A stretch of 64,000 bases of DNA from JAVVHH01 sp963848035 (lineage in GTDB: Bacteria > Pseudomonadota > Alphaproteobacteria > Acetobacterales > Acetobacteraceae), in assembly GCA_963848035.1 (NCBI GenBank), contig CAWKCD010000001.1:2356001-2420000 (forward strand). The letters run 5' to 3'. This document shows positions 47,842 through 56,984 of the stretch, piece by piece. The translations under genes and the position numbers were made by a program. The notes under the pieces are model-generated. The model did no database searches. It was not told where the DNA came from and saw nothing but the letters and a program-made list of their open reading frames with translations. Position 1 is the stretch's first letter; every line of letters begins with the position of its first letter.

Positions 47842-48307
47842 GCGCTTCGACCGCGGCTTTGACGCGGGCGGAGTCCGGTTTGGTAATGCTCGAGAACCAG
47901 GTGGCGAGCGACCCGTCCGGCGCCACCAGGTATTTGAAGAAATTCCAGCGCGGCCGGGAGAGCGCGCCGCCCTGGTCGCCCAGGAAGCGGAACAGCGGAT
48001 GCGCGTCGCGCCCGGCGACGTGGAGTTTTCCGGCCATCGGGAACGTGACTCCGTAGTTCTTCTGACAGAATGCGCCGATCTCGGCCTCGCTGCCCGGCTC
48101 CTGGCGGCCGAAATCGTTCGACGGCACGCCGATCACCGTCAGCCCCTTTGCGTGATACGCGTCCCAAAGCCGCTGCAGCCCGGCATATTGCGGCGTGAAC
48201 CCGCATTTGGACGCGGTGTTGACGATCAGCAGCGGCTTGCCGCGATACTCGGCCAGATCGAGCGTGCCGCCCTCGAGCGTCGGGAGGCTGAAATCGAACG
48301 CGGTCAT
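47834..48307 (-). CDS. Glutathione peroxidase family protein
   Basis: 157 residues. The active-site cysteine C35 is in NTASKCGFTPQYAGL, and the second and third catalytic segments are GVPSNDFGRQEPGS and the tryptophan-containing RPRWNFFKYLV. The cysteine form lacks selenocysteine. It reduces hydroperoxides. It overlaps the molybdenum hydroxylase gene upstream by four bases and the amidohydrolase downstream by eight, so all three are one operon. Confidence 0.92.
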   Translation of the reverse strand: MTAFDFSLPTLEGGTLDLAEYRGKPLLIVNTASKCGFTPQYAGLQRLWDAYHAKGLTVIGVPSNDFGRQEPGSEAEIGAFCQKNYGVTFPMAGKLHVAGRDAHPLFRFLGDQGGALSRPRWNFFKYLVAPDGSLATWFSSITKPDSARVKAAVEAHV

Positions 48308-50586
48308 TTCGCCTCCTGGAGCGCGCGCCAGACGCGTTGCGCCGATGCCGGCATGTCCAGATGCGTGATGCCTCGCCCCGCCAGCGCGTCGATCACCGCG
48401 TTCATCCCCGCCGGCAGCGCGCCCGTGGTGCCCGCCTCCCCGGCGCCCTTGACGCCGAGCGCATTCGTCGGCGACCGCACCGGCCGCTCGTGCACGGCGA
48501 TGTCGGTCATCATGTCCGAATGCGGCATCGCGTAATCCATGAAGCTCCCGCTGAGCATCTGCCCGTTCTCGTCGTAGACGCAAATCTCGGCCAGCACCTG
48601 CCCGATGCCCTGCAGCATACCGCCCACGATCTGCGCCTCGAGCAGCGTCGGGTTCAGCACCACGCCGCAATCGTCCACCGCGGTGTAGCGCACCAGCGCG
48701 GTGACCCCGGTTTCGGGATCGATCTCGACTTCGGCGACATGCGCGCCGGAGGGGAAAGCGCGGGCGGCGGGCAGCTCTGTCTGCGTGTCCAGCGCGCCGG
48801 GCGTGCGGGCGGCCAGGTCGAGCAGCGTGATGGCGCGGTCGGTGCCGGCGATGCGGTAGGCGCCCTCGGCATATTCGATGTCCGCCGGCGCGGCTTCCAG
48901 TGCGTCGGCCGCGAGGTCCATGCCTTTCTTGACCACCTCGTGGGCTGCGAGATGGCTGGCGGCCCCGTGCGTGATCATCGAGCGCGAGGCGAAGGCGCCG
49001 CCGCCGACCAGGGCCGGGCCCTCCGGATCACCCTGCACGAGCGTGATGGCGCCGGGCTGCAGGCCCAGCACGCGCGCCACGATCTCGGGAAACACCGTCT
49101 CGTGCCCCTGGCCCGAGGAATGGGTGACGTTGTGCAGGATGATGTTGCCGTCATCGGCGAAGCTGATCGCGACCTCGTCCTTCGGCACCACCCCGCCGGC
49201 GGGCTCGACGAACAGCGCGCAGCCGATGCCGCGCAGATTGCCCCGTGCCGCCGCCTCGGCGCGGCGGGCCTCGAATCCCGCCCAATCCGCAGCCTCTGCA
49301 GCGGCGTCGAGCAGGTTGGCGTAATCGCCGCTATCGTATGTCGCGCCGGCCGGCCCGGTCGGGAGCTTGTATGGGAAGGCGTCCGGCTTGATCGCGTTCA
49401 GCCGCCGGATCTCGAGCCGGTCGCGCCCGAGCTGCCGCGCCGCTTCGTCGACCAGCCGCTCGACCACATACGCCATGTCCGGCCGCCCGGCGCCGCGATA
49501 GGCGGTGATCGGAACGGTGTTGGTGAAGGCCAGCCGATGGCGGCCATACACGGCCGGCACCTGGTAGCACAGCGTGCACATCGAAGCCGGGTTGAGCGTG
49601 TTGATCAGCGGCCCCGTCGCCACCGGGAAAGCGCCCTGGTCGCACAGCCACTCATGGCGCAGCGCCAGGAACCGCCCCTCCGCGTCGAGCGCCAGCTCGC
49701 CGGTCATGATCAGCCCGCGGCCGTGATAGTCGCTGAGGAACGTCTCCGAGCGGCTGGCGACCCATTTGACGGGATGGCCCGTCTGCCGCGCGGCAAGCAC
49801 CAGCGCCGCATGTTCGGGATAGGCCGGCCCGCGGATGCCGAACCCGCCGCCCACGTCCTGTGCGCGCATCCGGATGATGGCGGGATCGAGCCCGGTCTGG
49901 CTCGCGAGACTGTCGCGCAGCGCGATCATCCCCTGGGTCGAGGTCCAGACATCGACCTTGCCATCCCGCCAGGCGACCAGCGCCCCCTTCGGCTCCATCG
50001 GGTTCCCCACCACCCGGTCGCTGCGCAGATCGAGGCGCACCACATGCGCGGCCGACGCGAACGCGGCCGACGTGGCGGCCTCGTCGCCATACTCGTAATC
50101 GAAGCAGACATTGCCAGCCGCCTCGTCATGCACCAGCGCGGCGCCCTCGGCAGTGGCGGCTTCCGGCGTCGCGAGGACGGGCAGGTCCTCGTAGTCGATC
50201 TGGATCAGCTCCGCGGCGTCCTGCGCCTGCGCCAGCGTCTCGGCGACGACCAGCGCGACCGGCTCGCCGACGAAGCGCACCCGGTCGAGCGCGAGGGCAG
50301 GGCGCTTGGGACTGATCAGCGCCGCCCCGCCCCGGCCCTTCACCGGCATCAGCGGCACGTTGCGGTTGAACCCCGCCGCCTCGGTGTCCGCCCCGGTCAG
50401 GATGGCAACGACGCCCGGCGCCCCGCGCGCGGCCTCGAGATCGATCCCGCGTATCGCGGCATGCGCACGGTCCGCGCGCAGGAACGCGGCGTAGCGCTGG
50501 CCCTCGAGGTTCCAGTCCGCGGTGTAGCGACCCGAGCCGGTCAGCAGCCGGGCATCTTCACGTCGTCCGATATAGGGGAAGGTCAT
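48304..50586 (-). CDS. Molybdenum hydroxylase large subunit (xanthine dehydrogenase family), solitary
   Basis: 760 residues of the molybdopterin-binding subunit. The N-terminal a/b hammerhead (LLTGSGRYTADWNLEGQRYAAFLRADRAHA) leads to the Mo-binding part with RAQDVGGGFGIRGPAYPEHA, AYRGAGRPDMAYVVERL and the catalytic glutamate E717 in GVKGAGEAGTTGA. The loop AYRGAGRPD replaces the AYRCSFR of form-I carbon monoxide dehydrogenase, so CO oxidation is not expected. No FAD-binding or 2Fe-2S subunit genes adjoin it, unusual for this family; they may lie elsewhere. Confidence 0.88.
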   Translation of the reverse strand: MTFPYIGRREDARLLTGSGRYTADWNLEGQRYAAFLRADRAHAAIRGIDLEAARGAPGVVAILTGADTEAAGFNRNVPLMPVKGRGGAALISPKRPALALDRVRFVGEPVALVVAETLAQAQDAAELIQIDYEDLPVLATPEAATAEGAALVHDEAAGNVCFDYEYGDEAATSAAFASAAHVVRLDLRSDRVVGNPMEPKGALVAWRDGKVDVWTSTQGMIALRDSLASQTGLDPAIIRMRAQDVGGGFGIRGPAYPEHAALVLAARQTGHPVKWVASRSETFLSDYHGRGLIMTGELALDAEGRFLALRHEWLCDQGAFPVATGPLINTLNPASMCTLCYQVPAVYGRHRLAFTNTVPITAYRGAGRPDMAYVVERLVDEAARQLGRDRLEIRRLNAIKPDAFPYKLPTGPAGATYDSGDYANLLDAAAEAADWAGFEARRAEAAARGNLRGIGCALFVEPAGGVVPKDEVAISFADDGNIILHNVTHSSGQGHETVFPEIVARVLGLQPGAITLVQGDPEGPALVGGGAFASRSMITHGAASHLAAHEVVKKGMDLAADALEAAPADIEYAEGAYRIAGTDRAITLLDLAARTPGALDTQTELPAARAFPSGAHVAEVEIDPETGVTALVRYTAVDDCGVVLNPTLLEAQIVGGMLQGIGQVLAEICVYDENGQMLSGSFMDYAMPHSDMMTDIAVHERPVRSPTNALGVKGAGEAGTTGALPAGMNAVIDALAGRGITHLDMPASAQRVWRALQEAK

Positions 50587-50669
50587 GCGCTGAGATTTGC
50601 CCCCGAACCGGCGACGGTCAACCACCACGCCGCCTGGCCCGGTCCGGGGCGAACGGTTATCAGGGGCTG

Positions 50670-51336
50670 GTGAAGAAGCTGGTCCTGGCCGCCGCGGTTC
50701 TCGCCCTGCTGGGCGGCTTCTTCGCATTCGGCTGGCACCACGCGCTGACCCTCGACGCCTTGCGCAGCCACGAGCAGCAACTCCTGGCGATGCGGGACCG
50801 CGCGCCGCTGCTGTTCGCCGCCGCCTATCTCGCGCTCTACATCCTCATGGCAGCGCTCGCGATACCCGGCGCGTTGCTGATGACGGTCGCCGGCGGTGCG
50901 CTGTTCGGCCTGGCGGAAGGGACGGTGCTTGCCTCGTTCGGATCATCGATCGGCGCGACCCTGGCGCTGCTGGCGAGCCGCTTCTTGTTCCGCGACCTGG
51001 TCGCCCGCCACTTCCCGCGGCGGCTCGAAGCCATCGACCGCGGCCTCGCGCGGGAAGGGCTGGCTCTATCTCGTCAGCCTGCGTCTGGTTCCAGCGATCC
51101 CGTTCTTCGTGGTGGACGTCCTGTTCGGGCTGACGGCATTCCCGGCGCTGCGCTTCTACGCGGTCAGCCAGGCGGCGATGCTGCCGGCAACGCTGGTCTA
51201 CGTGAACGCCGGCACGCAACTGGCCCGGCTGCAGAGCCTGTCCGGCGTGCTCTCCCCGAGCCTGCTGGGCTCGCTGCTCCTGCTGGCCGCGCTGCCGATC
51301 GCGGCGCGCCTGATCGTCAGGCGACTGTCGCGCTAG
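50670..51336 (+). CDS. VTT-domain membrane protein, second copy (one frameshift)
   Basis: Restored length about 221 residues. GTG 50670 is the start (MKKLVLAAAVLALLGGFFAFG). The VTT core AIPGALLMTVAGGALFGLAEGTVLASFGSSIGATLAL continues after removal of an extra G near 51058 into WLYLVSLRLVPAIPFFVVDVLFGLT and YVNAGTQLARLQSL. Same family as the protein at 18177 but distinct in sequence. Its last 20 bases overlap the convergent ABC ATPase gene. Confidence 0.85.
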
Positions 51337-52078
51337 CGCCGATCGCCTGGCGCAACCGGGTCGACAGCGCATCGAACGCCGGATCCGCCGGCAGCCGCGG
51401 CCGCGCCAGATCGACCACCACCTCCTCGGCCAACCGGCCCGGCCGCGGCGTGAACACCAGGATCCGGTCCGCCAGCAAGATCGCCTCGTCGATGCTGTGC
51501 GTGACGAACAGGATCGTGGTCCGCTGCTTTGCCCAGATCGAGAGCAGCTCGGTCTGCAAATGAAAGCGCGTCTGCGCATCGAGCGCGCCGAACGGCTCGT
51601 CCATCAGCAGCGCCTTCGGGCGCGTGGTCAGCGCCCGCGCGATACCGACCCGCTGCCGCATGCCGCCGGAGAGCTGGTGCGGATAGCGCGTGGCGAACCC
51701 CTCGAGCCCGGTCAGCGCCAGCATCTCCGCCGCACGCTGCCGCCGGGCTGCGGCCGCGACCCGGCGCGCCTTCAGGTTGAACTCGACATTGCGCTGGACC
51801 GTCATCCACGGGAACAGCCCGTGATCCTGGAACACGATGCTGGTCGCCGGCGACGGCCCGTCCAACTCGTGCCCATCGACCACGATCTGCCCCGTCGTCG
51901 GCGTCTCCAGCCCCGCGATCATCTGCAGCAGCGTGCTCTTGCCGCAGCCGGACAACCCCAGCAGGCAGACGAACTCCCCCTCGGCACACCGCAGATCGAT
52001 ACCGCGCAACGCCTCCACCCGGCCGGCAACCCCCTCATAGGTTTTGCCGACCCCGATGCACTCGATGAACCCGTTCAT
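51317..52078 (-). CDS. SsuB/TauB-type ABC transporter ATP-binding protein (set 1)
   Basis: 253 residues. Walker A GLSGCGKSTLL, Q-loop FQDHGLFPWMTV, signature LSGGMRQRVGIARAL, Walker B LLMDEPFGALDAQT and H-loop VTHSIDEA mark the nitrate/sulfonate/taurine subfamily. Last gene of a three-gene import operon; 16 bases downstream of its permease. Substrate unknown. Confidence 0.92.
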   Translation of the reverse strand: MNGFIECIGVGKTYEGVAGRVEALRGIDLRCAEGEFVCLLGLSGCGKSTLLQMIAGLETPTTGQIVVDGHELDGPSPATSIVFQDHGLFPWMTVQRNVEFNLKARRVAAAARRQRAAEMLALTGLEGFATRYPHQLSGGMRQRVGIARALTTRPKALLMDEPFGALDAQTRFHLQTELLSIWAKQRTTILFVTHSIDEAILLADRILVFTPRPGRLAEEVVVDLARPRLPADPAFDALSTRLRQAIGASATVA

Positions 52079-52094
52079 CCCAGGATGAACCCGC

Positions 52095-52859
52095 TCATCC
52101 CGGACTCGCCGTCAGCCCCTCCTGCCACCGGCAGGCATAGGCGCGCAGCCGGCGCACGGATTGGTCGGCCAGCAACCCGATCGCCCCGATCACGACGATC
52201 CCCGCGAAGATCAGCTCGGTGCGGAACGTCATCTGCGCATTGAGGATCATGTACCCGAGCCCCGACTTCACCGCGATCATCTCCGCCGTCACCACCGTCA
52301 GCCAGCCGCCCCCGATCGCCAGCCGCAGCCCGGTGAAGATCGACGGCAGCGCCGCCGGAAGCACCACGTCGCGCAGCACCAGCATCTCGCTCGCCCGCGC
52401 CGACGCCGCGACCTTGAGCAAGGTCCGCTCGATCCCGCGTACCCCAAAGATCGTGTTGAGCAGCAGCGGCCACAGCGCCGAGACGAAGATCAGCACGATC
52501 GCCGGCGTGTCGCCGATCCCGAAGAACAGCATCGCCAGCGGAATCAGCGAGATCGGCGGCACCGACCGGAACGCCTGGATCGACCAATCCGTCAGCCGGT
52601 CGAGCAGCTGATACCGCCCGATCAGCAGCCCGGCCGGCACCGCCACCACGAACGCCAAGCCCACCCCGATCAACACCCGCAGCACGCTCGCCCACGCATT
52701 CGCCGCGATCAACGGCCCCCACGTGACGAACGCGTCCGCCACCTTGCCCGGCGACGGCAGCAGCACCGGCGGATACCATTTCGCCACCACCGCCACCTGC
52801 CAGAGCAGCAGCAGCCCGGCGATCGGCAGCAGGCCCAGGAGGCTCCTGGCGCGCGCCAT
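52095..52859 (-). CDS. SsuC/TauC-type ABC transporter permease (set 1)
   Basis: 254 residues with about six membrane helices. The coupling loop is ARASEMLVLRDVVLPAALPSIFTGLRLAIGGGWLTVVTAEMIA, the usual permease EAA-type motif for this group. The first helix follows MARARSLLGLLPIAGLLLLWQ. It begins three bases after the binding-protein stop. Confidence 0.92.
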   Translation of the reverse strand: MARARSLLGLLPIAGLLLLWQVAVVAKWYPPVLLPSPGKVADAFVTWGPLIAANAWASVLRVLIGVGLAFVVAVPAGLLIGRYQLLDRLTDWSIQAFRSVPPISLIPLAMLFFGIGDTPAIVLIFVSALWPLLLNTIFGVRGIERTLLKVAASARASEMLVLRDVVLPAALPSIFTGLRLAIGGGWLTVVTAEMIAVKSGLGYMILNAQMTFRTELIFAGIVVIGAIGLLADQSVRRLRAYACRWQEGLTASPG

Positions 52860-52862
52860 GCG

Positions 52863-53786
52863 TCAGAGGAAGCTGGTGTTGATGAACTCGGACCAATCAG
52901 GCTCGCGGTCCAGCATCTTGTCGTCCAGCATCATCTTGGCGAGCGCCTTCAGCCCACTCTGGAACGCCTCCCCGCTATCGGCGCTGAAGAACAGGTTCTT
53001 GGTGCTCGCCGCCGCGATCTCGGGGCTGAGATTGAATTGCTTGATCGTCGTGGCGACCGCGATCGACGGATCGGTCCGCATCTTCTCGGTCGCCTTCACA
53101 TGCGCCTGCACCAGGCTGCGCGTGAGCCCCGGGTCCTTCTTGATGAAGGCGGTGCTCGCAACGAAACCGAGATTGGTCTTGCCCATCGGCGTGTCGTAAG
53201 GGACCCACAGCTTGTGCCCGAAGCCGCTGAGCTCCGCGAACGTCGCATACGGCTCGAAGCAGCAGATCGCCGCCACGTCGCCCCGCGCCAGCGGCGTCGG
53301 CTGATCCTGGTTGTCGAGGAACACCAGTTCTACCTTGCCGTCCAACCCCTCGTGCCGCAGCTTCCAGTTCAGGCTGACCAGCCCGATCGAACCGTTCTGC
53401 ACCCCGATCTTCTTGCCCGCGAGCTGCTTCATCTCGGTGATGTCCGGCCGCGCCACCAGCATCCAGCCGCCGTCGCAGCCATTGGCCAGCACCGACATCG
53501 GGAACCCCTTGGTCGCGACCTGCATCGTCGCCGACAGCCCGCCATTCCCCGCGTCGACGCTCCCCGCGGCCACCGCCTGCATGCGCTGGACCAGGCTCGG
53601 GAAGGTGATGATCTCGGCGTCGATCCCCTCCGGCGCCAGCAGGTCCGGCATCAGGAACATCGCGTTGGTGGTCGTGGTGAAGGCGGAGCCGAGCTTGATC
53701 TTGCGCTTGGTCTGGCCAAGCGAGGCGCGCGCGACCAGGGCGGGCGCGGCGAGGGCGGCAGCGAGGAACGGGCGGCGGCGGATCAT
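52863..53786 (-). CDS. NMT1/SsuA-like ABC substrate-binding protein (set 1)
   Basis: 307 residues with a twin-arginine-type signal (MIRRRPFLAAALAAPALVARASLGQ). The mature part reads IKLGSAFTTTTNAMFLMPDLLAPEGIDAEIITFPSLVQRMQAVAAGSVDAGNGGLSA, then LAGKKIGVQNGSIGLVSLNWKLRHEG, the pattern of periplasmic receptors for sulfonates, thiamine precursors and related small compounds. First gene of set 1, divergent from the racemase-fold gene 71 bases away. Confidence 0.9.
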   Translation of the reverse strand: MIRRRPFLAAALAAPALVARASLGQTKRKIKLGSAFTTTTNAMFLMPDLLAPEGIDAEIITFPSLVQRMQAVAAGSVDAGNGGLSATMQVATKGFPMSVLANGCDGGWMLVARPDITEMKQLAGKKIGVQNGSIGLVSLNWKLRHEGLDGKVELVFLDNQDQPTPLARGDVAAICCFEPYATFAELSGFGHKLWVPYDTPMGKTNLGFVASTAFIKKDPGLTRSLVQAHVKATEKMRTDPSIAVATTIKQFNLSPEIAAASTKNLFFSADSGEAFQSGLKALAKMMLDDKMLDREPDWSEFINTSFL

Positions 53787-53857
53787 TGGGGCACCTGGAC
53801 AAGGATTGATGTTGCGTCGTTGGATGCAATTGTCTTGCCAGTGAGAGATTTTCATTA

Positions 53858-54517
53858 ATGGACCGATACGTCCTCGTCAACCCGAACACGAGCGCCGCAG
53901 CCACGGCATTGATGGTCTCGATCGCCGAGATGGTGGCCGGGCCGGGGAGGCTGATCGGGCTCACCGCGCCGGCAGGCGCGGCGCTGATCGCCGACGAGGC
54001 GGCGCTGGGCGTGGCGGCATCCGAAGTGGCCGGCATGGCCGCCGGGCTCGACCTGCGCGGCGTCGCCGGCGTCGCGATCGCCGCCTTCGGGGATCCCGGC
54101 CTGGCGGCGGCCCGCGCCGCGATCTCGGTGCCGGTCGTTGGCATCGCCGAGGCGGCCATTGCCGAGGCGCAAGGGCGTCGGTTTGCAATCGTCACGAGCA
54201 CACCCGGCCTGGACGCATCCATCCGCCGCATGGTCGCGAGCTACGGCGCCGCGGACGCGCTGACCGGCATTCACTACACCATCACCCCCGTCGAGACGCT
54301 GGTCCGCGACCCGGATCGGCTGCGCGACGAATTACGCGCGGCCTGCAAGCTCGCCGTCGGCGCCGACGCGATCATCATCGGCGGCGGCCCGCTCGCCGCC
54401 GCCGCCCGCGCCTTGCGCGACGAGATCGGCGTGCCGTTGATCGAGCCCGTGCCCGCCGCGATCCGCGCGCTGATGCGGCGCGCCGGCGAGATCAGCCCGC
54501 CGGCATCGCCGCCGTGA
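53858..54517 (+). CDS. Asp/Glu/hydantoin racemase superfamily protein without catalytic cysteines
   Basis: 219 residues. The fold is clear: LVNPNTSAAATALM at the start, VPVVGIAEAAI in the middle and GADAIIIGGGPLAAAARAL near the end. The two cysteines that act as acid and base in racemases are replaced: the AxFGDPG site has A76 where cysteine is usual, and the second site reads GGGPL (G175-G177). It may therefore be an isomerase of another mechanism, a lyase, or a binding protein. It is divergent from set 1 and overlaps the deacetylase at its 3' end by 26 bases. Confidence 0.82.
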   Translation: MDRYVLVNPNTSAAATALMVSIAEMVAGPGRLIGLTAPAGAALIADEAALGVAASEVAGMAAGLDLRGVAGVAIAAFGDPGLAAARAAISVPVVGIAEAAIAEAQGRRFAIVTSTPGLDASIRRMVASYGAADALTGIHYTITPVETLVRDPDRLRDELRAACKLAVGADAIIIGGGPLAAAARALRDEIGVPLIEPVPAAIRALMRRAGEISPPASPP

Positions 54518-55362
54518 ACCAGTCGCAGATCGCGCTGCCCGTGGTGAACACGGTATGCGCGCTGCCCCGCAACAGGTCCAGCGCCTCGCGCAACTCCCCG
54601 ATCCGGTGTGGCACCGCGATTAGATGCGGGTGCAGTCCGATCGCCAGCACGCGGACCTGCTCGCCGCACTCCGCCTCGAAGCAGCGCAGCGTGCGGCGGA
54701 CGCGGCTGAGCAGCTCACCGGTGGCGTGACGCTCCACGGCGTACACGATCGAATCGTTCACCTCGAGATTGTAAGGCATCGCCACGAGCGGCCCATAGAC
54801 GGTGGAGAGGTAGGACGGGATGTCGTCGACCACCCAGTCGCACACATAATCGACCCCGGCGCGCTTCAGCAGGTCCGGCGTCTCCACCGTCTCGCGCAAG
54901 CCCGGCGACAGCCACCCGCGCGGCCGGACCCCGCTGAAACGCTGGATCTTGTCCAGGCACGCCGCGATCAGCCCCGCCTCGCCGCCCTCGACATGGTTGG
55001 TCGCCTTCTGGTGCATGCCGTGGCCGATGAACTCCCAGCCCGCGCGCAGCATCGCGTCCGCCGCCGGCGGATAAGCGTCGATCACCCCGGCATTGAAGCT
55101 GGTCGAGACCGGCAATCCGTCGAGCAGCGTCGAGCAGCCGGGGCATGCCCGCCCGCATGCCGTAATCGGCCCACGAGAAATTCGGCACGTCCGGCACCGT
55201 CTCGCGGCCGTGCGGCGGCGTGATGATCGTCCGCGGCATCGGGTTCTCGAACACCCAATGCTCGACGTTGACGACGAGGTGCACCAGGATCCGCTTGCCC
55301 TGGAACGGCGGCAGCTTCGGCGCCGCGGAGGACAGCCGGTAGGGGATGCGGGGATTGGCCAT
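54492..55362 (-). CDS. Polysaccharide-deacetylase fold protein, PuuE-like (one frameshift)
   Basis: Restored length 289 residues. The opening FQGKRILVHLVVNVEHWVFENPMPRTI, FSWADYGMRAGMPRLLD, and GWEFIGHGMHQKATNHVEGG match the allantoinase PuuE/purine-catabolism branch of the NodB fold rather than sugar deacetylases. The C-terminal half includes RGWLSPGLRETVETPDLLKRAGVDYVCDWVVDD. An extra base near 55129 splits it. It is the last gene of the set 2 importer operon, six bases after its ATPase, and may act on the imported compound. Confidence 0.83.
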
Positions 55363-55368
55363 GGGCCC

Positions 55369-56127
55369 TCAGTGGTCGGTGTGGGCGCCGCGCATCTCGG
55401 CCATGATGTCGGCCTTGTAGCGGACGAAATCGGACGACGTCAGCGTATCGATCGAACGCGGGCGCGGCAGCTCGATCCGGATCTCGCGGGTGATCCGGCC
55501 CGGCCGCTGCGTCATGACGCAGACCCGGTCCGCCAGCAGGATCGCCTCGTCGATGTCGTGCGTGACGAACAGGACGGTCGTCTTGAGCGACTGCCAAAGC
55601 TCGAGCAGCAGCGCCTGCATCGACAGCCGCGTCTGCGCGTCGAGCGCGCCGAACGGCTCGTCCATCAGCAGCGCGCGCGGCTGCATGACCAGCGCCCGCG
55701 CGATCCCGACCCGCTGCCGCATCCCGCCCGATAGCTGCACCGGCAGCGCCTTGTGGAACGACTCCAGCCCCATCTGGCGCAGGATCTCCGTCGCCTTCGG
55801 CTCGTAGACGGCGCGCGGCACCTTCTGCACCAGCGGCCCGAACACCACGTTGTCCCAAACGCTCAGCCAGGGCAGCAGCGACGCCTCCTGGAACACCACG
55901 CCGCGGTCCGGCCCGGGCTTGCCGATCGCCTGCCCGTCGAACGTCATGCGCCCCGCGGTCAGCCGCTCGAACCCGGCCACCAGATTGAGCAGCGTGGACT
56001 TGCCGCAGCCGGAGGGGCCGAGCAGCGCCACGAACTCGCCCTCCGCCACCGTGAGATCGACGCCGTCGAGCGCGAGCACGCCGCCCGGATACGCCTTGCT
56101 GGCCGACGCGAACCGGATCGTGCTCAT
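55369..56127 (-). CDS. SsuB/TauB-type ABC transporter ATP-binding protein (set 2)
   Basis: 252 residues. Walker A GPSGCGKSTLLN, Q-loop FQEASLLPWLSV, signature LSGGMRQRVGIARAL, Walker B LLMDEPFGALDAQT and H-loop VTHDIDEA. About as similar to set 1 as members of the family generally are, so not a recent local duplicate. Overlaps the set 2 permease by four bases. Confidence 0.92.
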   Translation of the reverse strand: MSTIRFASASKAYPGGVLALDGVDLTVAEGEFVALLGPSGCGKSTLLNLVAGFERLTAGRMTFDGQAIGKPGPDRGVVFQEASLLPWLSVWDNVVFGPLVQKVPRAVYEPKATEILRQMGLESFHKALPVQLSGGMRQRVGIARALVMQPRALLMDEPFGALDAQTRLSMQALLLELWQSLKTTVLFVTHDIDEAILLADRVCVMTQRPGRITREIRIELPRPRSIDTLTSSDFVRYKADIMAEMRGAHTDH

Positions 56128-56984
56128 TGCCCGAACGATTGCAGCCGCCGCCACCGCAGCGCCCACAGTTCGAGCCGCACGATCGCCCAATCCGACAGGA
56201 AGCCGAACAGGCCGATCGACACCATGTCCGCGATCACGATGTCCATCCGCCCCACGTAATAGGCATCCCACAGCACGTAGCCGAGCCCGGATTTCACCGC
56301 GACCATCTCCGCCACGATCACCGCCGTCCACGCGATGCCCAACCCGATGCGCAGCCCCGAGAAGATCGACGGCAGCGCCGCTGGGAGCACGACCCGGCGC
56401 AGCACGTCGACCGGCCCCGCCCCCATCATCAGCGCCGCCCGGATCCAGTTCTTGTCGACCCCGCGCGCGCCCTGCGTCGCATTGATGACGATCGGGTAGA
56501 ACGCGCCGATCGCGATCAGGAAGATCGCGCCCAGGTCGCGGATCCCGAACAGCGCCAGCGAGATCGGCAGCCACGCCGTGATCGGGACCGGCCGCAGCCA
56601 CTGGATCGAAGGGTCGATCAGCGCCGAGGCCAGCCGCGACCAGCCGATCGCGATGCCGAACGGCACGCCGAGGATGATGGCGACGGCGAAGCCCTTGGCC
56701 ACGCGCTCGGCCGAATTGCCGACCGCGGCCGCCCACGTCCCGACATAGGGCGAGAGCGTCATCGGGCCGGCATGGCCGAACGCCCAGGTCAGCCACGCGC
56801 TCCATACCCGGTCCGGCGTCGGCAAGGCGCCGCCCGCCAGCGCGCCGTCCGTCCCCGCCGCCTGCCACAGCGCCACCGCGGCCACTGGGAGGATGAGCGC
56901 CAGCAGCCAGCGCCGGGCGCCGGCACGGCCGATGCTGCCGAGGCGTCCGCTCGGTGGTGATCCCGCGACGGTCGCCGACGCCAT
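56124..56984 (-). CDS. SsuC/TauC-type ABC transporter permease (set 2)
   Basis: 286 residues, with an N-terminal extension of about 30 residues (MASATVAGSPPSGRLGS) before the first helix WLLALILPVAAVALWQ. The coupling loop reads GAGPVDVLRRVVLPAALPSIFSGLRIGLGIAWTAVIVAEMVA. It shares one base with the stop of the upstream binding-protein gene. Confidence 0.92.
   Translation of the reverse strand: MASATVAGSPPSGRLGSIGRAGARRWLLALILPVAAVALWQAAGTDGALAGGALPTPDRVWSAWLTWAFGHAGPMTLSPYVGTWAAAVGNSAERVAKGFAVAIILGVPFGIAIGWSRLASALIDPSIQWLRPVPITAWLPISLALFGIRDLGAIFLIAIGAFYPIVINATQGARGVDKNWIRAALMMGAGPVDVLRRVVLPAALPSIFSGLRIGLGIAWTAVIVAEMVAVKSGLGYVLWDAYYVGRMDIVIADMVSIGLFGFLSDWAIVRLELWALRWRRLQSFGQ

Noticed and set aside
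48304..50586. Form-I carbon monoxide dehydrogenase large subunit (coxL)
   Set aside because: The AYRCSFR active-site loop is replaced by AYRGAGRPD and no coxM or coxS genes adjoin.
52060..52100. Short near-duplicate (GAACCCGTTCATCCCAG and GAACCCGCTCATCCCGG) at the set 1 ATPase start
   Set aside because: Too short and imperfect to be more than a local slippage duplication around the start codon.
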